From: Bacteroidota bacterium
GTDB lineage: Bacteria; Bacteroidota; Ignavibacteria; Tepidaquicellales; Tepidaquicellaceae
DNA length: 38,907 nucleotides
Direction of reading: 5' to 3'
Assembly (NCBI GenBank): GCA_021286895.1
Contig: JAJTBN010000004.1
Coordinates: 1 to 38,907 of the forward strand
Shown here: positions 18,003 to 25,389 of the stretch, one piece after another
Layout of the letters: every line of letters starts with the position of its first letter
How positions within the stretch are numbered: position 1 is the stretch's first letter
Translations under genes and position numbers: made by a program
Notes under the pieces: generated by a model
Seen by the model: only the letters and a program-made list of their open reading frames with translations
Told to the model about the DNA's origin: nothing
Databases searched by the model: none

Positions 18003-18710
18003 ATGAAAAAGAAAACATTTTTCGGTTTTGCGATTGCTCTGATTTTATCTTTCTCGCTATTCTCATGCGGGCAGAAGAAAACGGAATCGGATGCGCCAAA
18101 AGAAGTTGTTAAAACAACAAAGCACGAACACGCCGTCATAAATACTTCAGACGACGCGATAAAAGAACTTAAGAACGGCAACATTAGATTCACGTCCGGA
18201 AAACTTGAAAACACCGATTACAAAGAGCAGATAGAGAACACAAAAGCCGACCAGCATCCGCACTCTGTAATTCTGTCATGTCTGGATTCGCGCGTTCCGC
18301 CTGAAACGATTTTTGACCAGGGCATTGGCAATATTTTTGTTGCAAGGGTCGCTGGAAACCTGGCCGACGAAAATATTCTTGGAAGTTTGGAATACGGCGC
18401 CAAAGTAAAAGGTTGCAAACTGATAGTAGTGTTGGGACACAGCATGTGCGGCGCGGTGAAAGGAGCCGTGGATAACGCCGAACTCGGACACCTTACTCAG
18501 TTGGTCGACCAGATAAAACCAGCGATTACGGGAGACAAATCGAATCCAGATAAGATGCTTGATGAAACATCGAGGAATAACGTAAAACTTACAATTGAAA
18601 AAATTCTGAAAAGCAGCGAGGTGCTTGCTTCGCTGGTTAAAGATGGAAAATTGAAAATTGTCGGAGCGTATTATGACGTCGCTACCGGCAGGGTTGAATT
18701 CATGGATTAA
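18003..18710 (+). CDS. Beta-carbonic anhydrase lipoprotein
   Basis: This 235-aa protein opens with a lipoprotein signal peptide (residues 1-21) and lipobox LFSC with Cys22. A charged linker (about 24-43) is followed by a beta-carbonic anhydrase core. All zinc and catalytic residues are intact: Cys93, Asp95, Arg97, His146 and Cys149. It should therefore act outside the cytoplasmic membrane. Paired with the cytosolic paralogue just upstream, it would allow CO2/bicarbonate interconversion on both sides of the membrane; this cooperation is an inference. An operon with the upstream gene is likely because only one strong terminator follows the pair. Confidence 0.93.
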   Translation: MKKKTFFGFAIALILSFSLFSCGQKKTESDAPKEVVKTTKHEHAVINTSDDAIKELKNGNIRFTSGKLENTDYKEQIENTKADQHPHSVILSCLDSRVPPETIFDQGIGNIFVARVAGNLADENILGSLEYGAKVKGCKLIVVLGHSMCGAVKGAVDNAELGHLTQLVDQIKPAITGDKSNPDKMLDETSRNNVKLTIEKILKSSEVLASLVKDGKLKIVGAYYDVATGRVEFMD

Positions 18711-18722
18711 ACAAATTTTAAA

Positions 18723-18754
18723 AAATCATCCCCGCTTGAGCGGGGATGATTTGT
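18723..18754. terminator. Strong bidirectional terminator
   Basis: A perfect 13-bp stem (aaatcatccccgc / gcggggatgattt) with loop ttga lies between the carbonic anhydrase pair (+) and the convergent T9SS gene (-). Confidence 0.92.
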
Positions 18755-18776
18755 ATAACCTTCGCTAAAAACTCAA

Positions 18777-20279
18777 TTACTTTATTAACGACATCTTTTT
18801 TGTTTCAACATAACCGTTGACTTCCAGTCTGTAAAAATATGTTCCCGAAGAAAGACTTGCCGCGTTCATTGTATAAGAATATTTTCCCGGTTCAAGTCTC
18901 TGCGAGACGAGCGTTGATAATTCTTTTCCGAGAATATCATATATCTTCAGGCTTACCATGCCCGCTTTCTTTATATCGAAATCTATGCTCGTCGTCGGGT
19001 TGAACGGATTCGGATAATTCTGCTTAAGGGAATAAGCGTCGGGTATTCCTGCTCCTAAATTCTGTCTGATTCCCGTCAGACTGTATCTGTTCCAGTAAAC
19101 CTTGTAAACGCTCGCGCTTCCGCCTACCCAGGCGGCTCCGACATCGCTGTTTCCTACCTCGACTATAATCGGTTTGCAGTTTGCGCTGCTCCAATGCGGA
19201 TAGAACTGCGAAATCTGCGTTGCCGTCGTGAACGTTCCGGGAGTCGGCGAAGATGCGAATCTGTACATGAGTTTGTCAGTGTTGTTTGTGGGACTTCCCG
19301 ACTGAAGGCTGTCGCTGTAATATATAAAATCGCAGTACTTTGTTGAAGTGGTTCCGCTGATGCCGACATCAAAATAATATTCGTCGGTATTCGGATTTCC
19401 CGCGGCGAGAAACGCGGTTCCGAATGTCAGGCCGTTGTCAATGCTTGTTCGGCAGTAAATATCTATCGCGCCTGTCGAACCTGATGTATAATAATACCAG
19501 GCAACACTGTTGGAAACCGCAACGTTGAACTCCGTTTTAAGCGCGCTGCTGTCTGCCATATCCTTGAAATCCATGGAGGCAAGAGTTCCCGGAGCGCTCT
19601 CGCGGTAACGGGCAAGACGCAAAATTGATTTTTCAATCGTAGTATTCACGGGCGATCTGTATGCGGCAAGAAGTGTATCGGACGTAACCGACATCGCGAG
19701 GCGTATGTTTCTTGAATTCGCCTGAACGTATCCGGCGTTCTGCCATGTGTATCCGTTCGTTATTGAGGCGAACCTTCTTAACCCGCCGGAGTTCGTAGTA
19801 ATCCAGAGGTAGATTGAATTTGTCGAACTCTTAACGATATCGAAGTCGTTGACGGTGGTAGAGTCAAACGCTCTTATAGCGTTTGTGTTTATATTCCAGC
19901 CGTAAACCTGTGTACCGAACATTAACCAGCAGATTACGGAGTCGTTCTGAACCTCGAGAAGTTTAATCCTCGGGAAATTAATCCTGTTTGTGAGAGAGTT
20001 GCCGTGCGTAGTCCAGGTCGCGCCGTTATCGGTGGACTTTCTTATAATTAGCCCGGACGTTGTCGAAAGAGTGTCGTTTATAGCGACGTAAATTGTCCCG
20101 TTCGATGCCTTGATTCCGTGCATCGGGCCGATGGGCTCGGTATTCAGAAGAAGAACGTTCGTTCCCCATGTGGCCGCGCCTGTCGGATTTGGCGGAAGCC
20201 CCGTCGATGTTACCGGCTGCGACATCAGATTGACGTAAGTTACAGCAATCAGAAATAAAAGAGTGAATAGTTTTTTCAT
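18777..20279 (-). CDS. BNR/sialidase-like secreted protein with T9SS sorting domain
   Basis: This 500-aa protein has a signal peptide (about 1-20, MKKLFTLLFLIAVTYVNLMS). Asp-box-like motifs are visible (STDNGATW, SITNGYTW, SIDNGLTF), which suggests a six-bladed sialidase-like propeller. Arg residues of a true sialidase active site cannot be assigned. The C-terminus from about 415 (KQNYPNPFNPTTSIDF, then KIYDILGKELSTLV and GTYFYRLEVNG) is a T9SS type A sorting domain. A secreted or surface role is well supported; enzymatic activity is not. Confidence 0.85.
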   Translation of the reverse strand: MKKLFTLLFLIAVTYVNLMSQPVTSTGLPPNPTGAATWGTNVLLLNTEPIGPMHGIKASNGTIYVAINDTLSTTSGLIIRKSTDNGATWTTHGNSLTNRINFPRIKLLEVQNDSVICWLMFGTQVYGWNINTNAIRAFDSTTVNDFDIVKSSTNSIYLWITTNSGGLRRFASITNGYTWQNAGYVQANSRNIRLAMSVTSDTLLAAYRSPVNTTIEKSILRLARYRESAPGTLASMDFKDMADSSALKTEFNVAVSNSVAWYYYTSGSTGAIDIYCRTSIDNGLTFGTAFLAAGNPNTDEYYFDVGISGTTSTKYCDFIYYSDSLQSGSPTNNTDKLMYRFASSPTPGTFTTATQISQFYPHWSSANCKPIIVEVGNSDVGAAWVGGSASVYKVYWNRYSLTGIRQNLGAGIPDAYSLKQNYPNPFNPTTSIDFDIKKAGMVSLKIYDILGKELSTLVSQRLEPGKYSYTMNAASLSSGTYFYRLEVNGYVETKKMSLIK

Positions 20280-20577
20280 GTTGTTTTCATTTTAAATTTT
20301 GCGAGAATGTTGTTGGAAAAATATACAAAATTATTTTTTTTATTCAAGTGTAATAATTCTTTTAAGAATTGATCGCAGTCCTGAAATCCGGCCTCATTCC
20401 CGACCCGGCGCTTTTAGCGGATATTCACTGGAAACCGGATAAGTTTAACAGGAATGATAATTGGTTATCCGGCGGATCTCCCGTACAAAGAAAAAATGGC
20501 CTCGCTGAGTTTAGACTTGACAATTGCGCAGCCGATGCGTAAAATTTTAGCGTAAGTTAATTATTTACGGAGGTGTT
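20280..20577. other. Intergenic region with an inverted repeat
   Basis: About 300 bases with no gene seen. A perfect 8-bp inverted repeat (ccggataa 20435-20442, ttatccgg 20465-20472) lies about 105 bases before the next start codon. It could be an operator or a stem-loop. Confidence 0.4.
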
Positions 20578-20766
20578 ATGAATGTTAATTTATCCGAAGA
20601 GGAGGCTGTTTACCTTCTCGGCATTCTCGAAAGAGAAATGGCGGACACAAAGAGCGAGATTCACCATTCCGACAGTTTTACTTACAAAGACGATTTAAAG
20701 AAACAAATCAGATTTATTCAGGACCTGATAAATAAAATGGGTGTTCCGCGGGCCGCGGCCGGTTAA
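20578..20766 (+). CDS. Small conserved helical protein
   Basis: This 62-aa protein is preceded by a strong SD (ggaggt, 5 bases before the ATG). The sequence is amphipathic: LSEEEAVYLLGILEREMADTK, then SEIHHSDSFTYKDDLKKQIRFIQ. It matches a recurrent but uncharacterised small-protein type with an EIHHTD...YK..LK pattern, probably two helices forming a coiled-coil hairpin. There is no signal peptide. Its good ribosome site is notable in a window where most genes lack one. It is followed by a probable terminator. Confidence 0.7.
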   Translation: MNVNLSEEEAVYLLGILEREMADTKSEIHHSDSFTYKDDLKKQIRFIQDLINKMGVPRAAAG

Positions 20767-20787
20767 AATTAATTTAAATCGCAATAT

Positions 20788-20819
20788 AAGGACGGATATT
20801 TTATCCACCCTTTTTTTAT
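20788..20819 (+). terminator. Probable terminator after the small protein gene
   Basis: The hairpin ggata-ttt-tatcc is extended by outer GG/CC pairs across two mismatches. It is followed by seven Ts. The stem is weak but correctly placed. Confidence 0.5.
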
Positions 20820-20890
20820 TCGTTCACCATTACTTATAATGAACTTTGATTTTTCCGATTGTATGCATATTTTATCCCAAAAATAATTCA

Positions 20891-21469
20891 ATGAGAATTT
20901 GCGTTTATTGCGCCTCGAGCGCGAAAGTCGATAGAGCGTATTTTGAGGCGGCGGAAAAACTCGCCGACGAGTTCGCGAAGAATAACGTCGAGGTGGTCTA
21001 TGGCGGCGGCGCAGTAGGACTGATGGGCGTTCTGGCGGATACTATGCTGAAACACGGCGGAAATATTATCGGAATTCTTCCGAAATTTATGGTTGAGGTC
21101 GAATGGGAGCATAAAGGAGTAAACAACATGATAATGACAGATACGATGCACGAAAGAAAAGCGAAATTTATGGAAGATGTTGACGCTCTCGTCGCGCTTC
21201 CCGGCGGAAGCGGTACACTTGAAGAATTGCTTGAAGCAATCACGCTCAAAAGGTTAGGACAGTTTACAAAACCAATAGTAATACTCAACACAAAAAGTTA
21301 CTACGAACCGCTGCTGCGAATGTTCGACAAGGCAGTCGAGGAAAATTTTATGAATAAGGTACATCTTGAGATGTGGAAAGTCGTGGACAAACCCGAAGAT
21401 GTTCTCGACGCGGTAAAAAACTCAAAGCCCTGGGACAAAGGCATGATTAATTTTGCGGCGGTGAAATAA
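20891..21469 (+). CDS. LOG family protein (nucleoside 5'-monophosphate phosphoribohydrolase)
   Basis: This 192-aa protein is read from ATG 20891, where the family's usual N-terminus MRICVYCASS begins; an upstream in-frame TTG at 20846 is rejected. The lysine decarboxylase-like/LOG signature is complete: VVYGGGAVGLMG, MHERKAKF and the active-site motif PGGSGTLEELLE. Family members cleave nucleoside 5'-monophosphates to free base and ribose 5-phosphate; in plants and some bacteria the base is a cytokinin. The bacterial role is probably nucleotide salvage. The DUF1003 gene starts 13 bases after its stop, suggesting an operon. Confidence 0.93.
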   Translation: MRICVYCASSAKVDRAYFEAAEKLADEFAKNNVEVVYGGGAVGLMGVLADTMLKHGGNIIGILPKFMVEVEWEHKGVNNMIMTDTMHERKAKFMEDVDALVALPGGSGTLEELLEAITLKRLGQFTKPIVILNTKSYYEPLLRMFDKAVEENFMNKVHLEMWKVVDKPEDVLDAVKNSKPWDKGMINFAAVK

Positions 21470-21482
21470 ATCAAACTAATAA

Positions 21483-21962
21483 ATGATGGAAAAGACCGAA
21501 CTTCCAAAACCGCTTACGTTCGACGAAATCCGTAAAAAATACGGATCTGCGCGGAACGTTAACATTCAGCACAGGGAAAAACTCACGAGGCTCGATAAAA
21601 TCGCCCTCTGGATAACCGTTCATGTCGGCAGCATGGGGTTTTTTATTATTATTTTTGTCTGGACTATACTCTGGATGGGATGGAACACACTCGGTCCCAT
21701 GGAAATGCGCTTCGACCCCTATCCCGCTTTTGTTCTCTGGCTCTTTGCTTCTAACGTTCTTCAGATATTTTTAATGCCCCTCATAATGATAGGCCAGAAT
21801 CTGCAGTCGAGACATGCGGAACTCCGCTCTGAACAGGATTTTCTTATAGATAAGCGCGCTGAACTGGAAATTGAATCTATTCTGATGCACCTTGAAAATC
21901 AGAATGAAATAATGCTCAAAATACTCAGCCACATACAGAAATCCGCGGAAAATGAAAAATAA
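21483..21962 (+). CDS. DUF1003 membrane protein
   Basis: This 159-aa protein has the DUF1003 pattern: an N-terminal cytosolic segment, then DKIALWITVHVGSMGFFIII as the start of membrane helix 1 (about 38-63). A short loop with FDPYPAFVLWLFASN leads to helix 2 (about 78-101), followed by the family's IMIGQNLQSRHAELRSEQDF and a charged, probably coiled-coil tail. The function of DUF1003 is not known. It begins with two adjacent ATGs (21483 or 21486) and is closely linked to the LOG gene. Confidence 0.9.
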   Translation: MMEKTELPKPLTFDEIRKKYGSARNVNIQHREKLTRLDKIALWITVHVGSMGFFIIIFVWTILWMGWNTLGPMEMRFDPYPAFVLWLFASNVLQIFLMPLIMIGQNLQSRHAELRSEQDFLIDKRAELEIESILMHLENQNEIMLKILSHIQKSAENEK

Positions 21963-22180
21963 TAAACCCGGAACCGCGAAAAATATCAACCGTATTTCAA
22001 TCCGTTTTATACGGAATAAAAAAATCAAATATTCTATTCCTGACTTAACCGCCCTGAATTATAATTTATTAATTGCAGTTTACAGTTGTTCTTAAAATTC
22101 ATTTTTCTTAATATGCAAAATAATTAAAGGGGAGAGCGGCAGTACACTGCCCGCTGTATTAATAAATCAAATCAAACAAG

Positions 22181-23005
22181 ATGAGACCAAAAGGACAAGC
22201 CATAGTAGCAAACATCGGAATAATTATCGGCCTGCTCGGCGGGCTTATCGGCATGGCGGTTGGTATTGCGGCCGCGCCGATTCCGGGGACTATATTTTCT
22301 TTATTCTTCATAATAGTATTCGGATGGGTATTCGGGGGATTATACCTGCGCGGCAGAAAACAGAAATCGCTTCTTGCAAACGGTACGCGCGCTAACGGCA
22401 AAATTGTTGAAATGTACGATACCGGCGTAACGGTCAATAACCAGCCGCAGGTAGGATTAAAGATTGAGGTAACGCCTCTTGCCGGTCCGCCGTTCACGTC
22501 TGAAATAAAACTTGTAATATCAAGACTGCAGACCGCGTATTATCAGGTCGGCGCGCAATGTGTCGTCAGATATGACCCGAATGATAAAAAAACAGTAGCC
22601 ATCGAAAGCCTCGGCGGCACGCTCGACGGCGGCTCAGGCGGCAGCAGCGGTTTTGACGGCGGCACGCTCGGAAAACAGGAGAGCCCGTATTTCCCTGGCA
22701 AGACACCTGAACAGATTGACGCTATTCTTGCCGATATAGCAAAAGAAGAAAACAGAATCAGGGATACAGGCGTCGAGGCAAAAGCAGTAATTAAAACGAG
22801 TAACTGGACAAACATCTACGTTAACGGACAGAACGAATTCCGACACTTTGACCTTATGGTAATGCCAAACGACCAGCCCGCTTACGAAGCCGAATGCTTC
22901 GGACTGATTTCCGAAATGGCTTCGCTTAAATACACCGCGGGAAAAGAAATCTGGGTGAAATACGACCCGTCCGATAAGAAGAAGGTGACGCTGTATCACT
23001 CTTAA
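22181..23005 (+). CDS. Membrane protein with duplicated DUF3592-like domain
   Basis: This 274-aa protein starts with two membrane helices (about 9-29 and 37-57) and a basic stop-transfer region RGRKQK. Two related soluble domains follow. The first covers about 65-145 (GTRANGKIVEMYDTG...QCVVRYDPNDKKTVAIES). The second covers about 200-274 (GVEAKAVIKTSNWTN...EIWVKYDPSDKKKVTLYHS). A Gly/Ser-rich linker near 146-165 separates them. The repeated ending V-K/R-YDP-x-DKK-x-V shows an internal duplication. The fold resembles DUF3592-type domains. Function is unknown. It stands apart from its neighbours, with 218 bases of upstream sequence. Confidence 0.75.
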   Translation: MRPKGQAIVANIGIIIGLLGGLIGMAVGIAAAPIPGTIFSLFFIIVFGWVFGGLYLRGRKQKSLLANGTRANGKIVEMYDTGVTVNNQPQVGLKIEVTPLAGPPFTSEIKLVISRLQTAYYQVGAQCVVRYDPNDKKTVAIESLGGTLDGGSGGSSGFDGGTLGKQESPYFPGKTPEQIDAILADIAKEENRIRDTGVEAKAVIKTSNWTNIYVNGQNEFRHFDLMVMPNDQPAYEAECFGLISEMASLKYTAGKEIWVKYDPSDKKKVTLYHS

Positions 23006-23009
23006 TCAA

Positions 23010-23037
23010 TTAACAGTTAACATTTAACAGTTAACAA
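23010..23037. repeat. Heptanucleotide tandem repeat, four units
   Basis: Four contiguous 7-base units read ttaacag, ttaacat, ttaacag, ttaacaa. They lie just after the stop of the DUF3592-like gene and just before a second heptad array of different sequence. Confidence 0.85.
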
Positions 23038-23049
23038 TTTTAAGAGCAG

Positions 23050-23084
23050 AATTAAGAATTAAGAATCAAGAATCAAGAATCAAG
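23050..23084. repeat. Heptanucleotide tandem repeat, five units
   Basis: Five contiguous 7-base units: aattaag twice, then aatcaag three times. The 7-base period is the same as in the neighbouring array but the unit differs. Confidence 0.9.
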
Positions 23085-23112
23085 AAGAGAAGTATAGTCG
23101 AAATCAGGAAGA

Positions 23113-23134
23113 AGTCCCGTAGGGACGACAGTAT
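23113..23134. repeat. Short palindromic repeat, copy 1
   Basis: This is a 22-base direct repeat containing the hairpin gtccc-gta-gggac followed by gacagtat. An identical copy lies at 23162-23183. It resembles REP-like intergenic elements. Confidence 0.85.
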
Positions 23135-23161
23135 TTTAGAAAAATAGTAAACAAAAGAGAG

Positions 23162-23183
23162 AGTCCCGTAGGGACGACAGTAT
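23162..23183. repeat. Short palindromic repeat, copy 2
   Basis: Second identical copy of the 22-base element at 23113-23134, offset by 49 bases. The bases between the copies are AT-rich and non-coding. Confidence 0.85.
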
Positions 23184-23235
23184 AATTCTTGCTGCCGAAA
23201 AGAAGAGATTGGTTCAGGCTCTTAAAATTAATAGC

Positions 23236-23520
23236 ATGGAAAAAGCACAGGCGATAAAAGAATTAAAAACGATACCGGGAGTCGGCAAATCAATTGCCGA
23301 AGACCTTTGGAATATAGGCATACGGAGTGTCAGCAACCTCAGACGGAAAAATCCTGAAAAACTATATGACCTTTCGAATGATTACGCGGGCTGTATTCAG
23401 GACAGATGCCTGCTGTATGTTTTCAGAGGCGCCGTTTATTTCGCTGAAACTCCCGAAGATGAACGCGAACCCGAAAAACTTAAATGGTGGAACTGGAAAG
23501 ACAAAACACATATCCGGTGA
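23236..23520 (+). CDS. Cdd1-type helix-hairpin-helix protein
   Basis: This 94-aa protein is read from ATG 23236. The N-terminal half is a helix-hairpin-helix motif (IKELKTIPGVGKSIAEDLWNI). The C-terminal half has DRCLLYVFRGAVYFAETP and ends EKLKWWNWKD. This is the pattern of the 'pathogenicity locus' Cdd1 family (PF11731). HhH motifs usually bind DNA without sequence specificity; the cellular role of Cdd1 proteins is not established. Its TGA stop overlaps a GTG start of the next gene (GTGA), so the two are likely translated together. Confidence 0.85.
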   Translation: MEKAQAIKELKTIPGVGKSIAEDLWNIGIRSVSNLRRKNPEKLYDLSNDYAGCIQDRCLLYVFRGAVYFAETPEDEREPEKLKWWNWKDKTHIR

Positions 23521-23924
23521 ACAACACGACTCTTATAGCCCCGTGCGGTATTTACTGCGGAGTCTGCAAAACTTATCTCAGGAAAAAGAATAAATGCCGC
23601 GGATGCCGCGCGGACACGGACGATATACCAGTTACGAGAGCGCGTTGTAAAATCAAAAAATGCGTAAACCTCAAAAATAACAACGGCTTTTGCGGAGAGG
23701 TTTGCGTGTTGTTTCCTTGCGCGGATATAAAACGCCTCGACGCCAGATACAGGAAAAAATACAACACAGATATTTACGCCAACCTGCATTATTTATATAA
23801 AAACGGTCCGGCCGCATTTCTGAAGAAGGAAAAGAAAAAACACAAATGCCTGTCATGCGGAGGCGTTGTCTGCATACATACGGGCGAATGCTTTGAATGC
23901 GGCAATGCGGGGGCCCGCGCTTAA
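23517..23924 (+). CDS. DUF3795 Cys-rich protein
   Basis: Read from GTG 23517, this protein begins (M)NNTTLIAPCGIYCGVCKTYL, the standard DUF3795 N-terminus. An ATG at 23484 in the same frame would add 11 residues and overlap the previous gene by 37 bases. Cys residues occur in pairs throughout: CGIYCGVC, KCRGC, CKIKKC, CGEVC and, in the C-terminal part, CLSCGGVVC and CFECG. The protein probably binds zinc or an iron-sulfur cluster. Function is unknown. It is translationally linked to the Cdd1-type gene through GTGA. Confidence 0.8.
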   Translation: MNNTTLIAPCGIYCGVCKTYLRKKNKCRGCRADTDDIPVTRARCKIKKCVNLKNNNGFCGEVCVLFPCADIKRLDARYRKKYNTDIYANLHYLYKNGPAAFLKKEKKKHKCLSCGGVVCIHTGECFECGNAGARA

Positions 23925-23960
23925 AACCCAAACAATCTTCATTTTTATCTGTGTTTTTCA

Positions 23961-23987
23961 TTGAACATTGAAGACCGAAGACTGATA
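23961..23987. repeat. Short heptad-like repeat
   Basis: The 7-base units ttgaaca, ttgaaga and ccgaaga, plus a partial fourth, lie between the DUF3795 and HXXEE genes. It is degenerate but has the same period as the arrays at 23010-23084. Confidence 0.5.
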
Positions 23988-24019
23988 TTTGTAATGGGGC
24001 GAATCTAACAGGAGGAACA

Positions 24020-24424
24020 ATGAAACCGCTTCAGCGAAAATCAGTACTGTTCATGCTGCTGCTTTTATTCTTTCATGCCGCGCACATACTCGAAGAGGTG
24101 TGGGGGCGGTTCTGGCCTGTGGGCAGATACTATTCAATGGAAGTTTTTATCATTCTCAATCTCGTGCTCTTTGCCGTGCCGCTTGTATTTTTCTATTATT
24201 TTCTCGCGGGCAAAAGATGGGCTGTTTACATGTGCCTTGTTTACGGCGCGATAATGATACTCAACGGTCTCGGGCACAACATTGCGACAATCGTTACAGG
24301 CAGATACTTTGGCGGTTTCGCGGGAGGGTTCTCGGGAATAGGTCTTATATTTTCGGGAATTCCAGTAGTATATTACATGCGCGCCAATCTTAAAGCAATC
24401 TACAAAGGAAAACAAAATGGATAA
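24020..24424 (+). CDS. HXXEE-type membrane protein
   Basis: This 134-aa protein is preceded by a good aggagga SD. Four predicted membrane helices are visible (about 8-24, 40-62, 68-85 and 98-118). The first helix ends in FHAAHILEEVW, which contains the His-x-x-Glu-Glu motif that defines the HXXEE family, and a further conserved-looking His occurs in NGLGHNIA. The family is uncharacterised; the motif suggests metal binding in the membrane. The gene overlaps the next one by 8 bases, forming the first of three small membrane-protein genes. Confidence 0.75.
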   Translation: MKPLQRKSVLFMLLLLFFHAAHILEEVWGRFWPVGRYYSMEVFIILNLVLFAVPLVFFYYFLAGKRWAVYMCLVYGAIMILNGLGHNIATIVTGRYFGGFAGGFSGIGLIFSGIPVVYYMRANLKAIYKGKQNG

Positions 24425-24791
24425 AATATTACTCATAAAAATCTGCGGCGTTTATGATTTCGCGTTCTTCGTTTTCCATATTTTCTTCTGGAAACTTTTC
24501 GACTGGAAGAACGACCTCGCTAAACTTAAACCCGGCAACCGCGCGATTATGCAGATACTCAACCTGCGGCTTATATACATATTTCTGCTCATGTCTGCCG
24601 TCTGCTTTTTCTTCGCGGGCGAACTCGCGTCTACGTCTCTCGGCAGGTTTTTGCTCGCGGGTTTCTTTCTGTTCTGGCTCGGCAGGCTGATAGAGCAGTT
24701 TATATTCCTTAGAATTAAATCGAGAATGGTAACGATTCTGACTTTTGTGTTTATTGCCGGAGTTATAATGCATTTTCTGACACTGATTTAG
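24417..24791 (+). CDS. Four-helix membrane protein, unknown function
   Basis: This 124-aa hydrophobic protein has four likely transmembrane helices (about 5-25, 46-66, 75-95 and 102-122). A charged loop, DWKNDLAKLKPGNRAIMQ, lies after helix 1. It starts 8 bases inside the HXXEE gene and ends 6 bases before the methyltransferase gene, so the three almost certainly form an operon. No family is recognised with confidence. Confidence 0.75.
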   Translation: MDKILLIKICGVYDFAFFVFHIFFWKLFDWKNDLAKLKPGNRAIMQILNLRLIYIFLLMSAVCFFFAGELASTSLGRFLLAGFFLFWLGRLIEQFIFLRIKSRMVTILTFVFIAGVIMHFLTLI

Positions 24792-24797
24792 AACATT

Positions 24798-25316
24798 ATG
24801 GAAAACAAATTTATTTTTCTCGTTGTCCTTTGTATTACGGCGCACATTATAAGAACCGTGTATGAAATACTGAAGCGTGGGAATAAAATCAAAGCGGGCA
24901 GGACAAGTTTTATTATAATATTCGCTGATATGGTTGTGCTCTGGGTAAGCTGGTTCATGCTTTGCGGCGCTGATACAAATATTTTGCTGATACCGTCGCC
25001 GGTGAAATACGCGGGTATGGCGGTCACGGCCGCGGGGTCTCTTCTTTTCCTGACAGCGTTGTTGACGATTAGGACGCTCGAAACATACGAAGGCGACCTC
25101 GTTACATCGGGCATTTATTCAAAAATCCGCCATCCCATGTATCTCGGCTTCATATTCTGGCTCGTCGGCTTCCCGGTCTTTTGCGGCTCGTATTATTCAA
25201 TGATACTTGCCATTCCGTTTATTTTCAACGTTCTCTACTGGAGACGCCTTGAAGAACTTGAACTGTCCGAACGATTTTACGACTACGAAGAATACAGAAG
25301 AAGGACGTGGTTCTAA
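24798..25316 (+). CDS. ICMT/PEMT-type membrane methyltransferase
   Basis: This 172-aa integral membrane protein ends with the isoprenylcysteine carboxyl methyltransferase/phospholipid methyltransferase signature: GIYSKIRHPMYLGFIFWLVG. A Glu-rich ending, RRLEELELSERFYDYEEYRRR, supplies the usual downstream Glu. Four helices precede or surround it. Bacterial members probably methylate lipids or small hydrophobic molecules with SAM; the substrate is unknown. It is the last gene of a tight three-gene membrane operon. Confidence 0.88.
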   Translation: MENKFIFLVVLCITAHIIRTVYEILKRGNKIKAGRTSFIIIFADMVVLWVSWFMLCGADTNILLIPSPVKYAGMAVTAAGSLLFLTALLTIRTLETYEGDLVTSGIYSKIRHPMYLGFIFWLVGFPVFCGSYYSMILAIPFIFNVLYWRRLEELELSERFYDYEEYRRRTWF

Positions 25317-25389
25317 GCATTATTACAAAATAGATTATTAAAGGCGTATTCGCTATTTTGTATTATTATATTAATCAATCTTCGAAGAA

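Noticed and set aside
23113-23183. CRISPR array
   Set aside because: Only two 22-base repeats, a single AT-rich spacer and no cas genes. It fits a REP-like element better.
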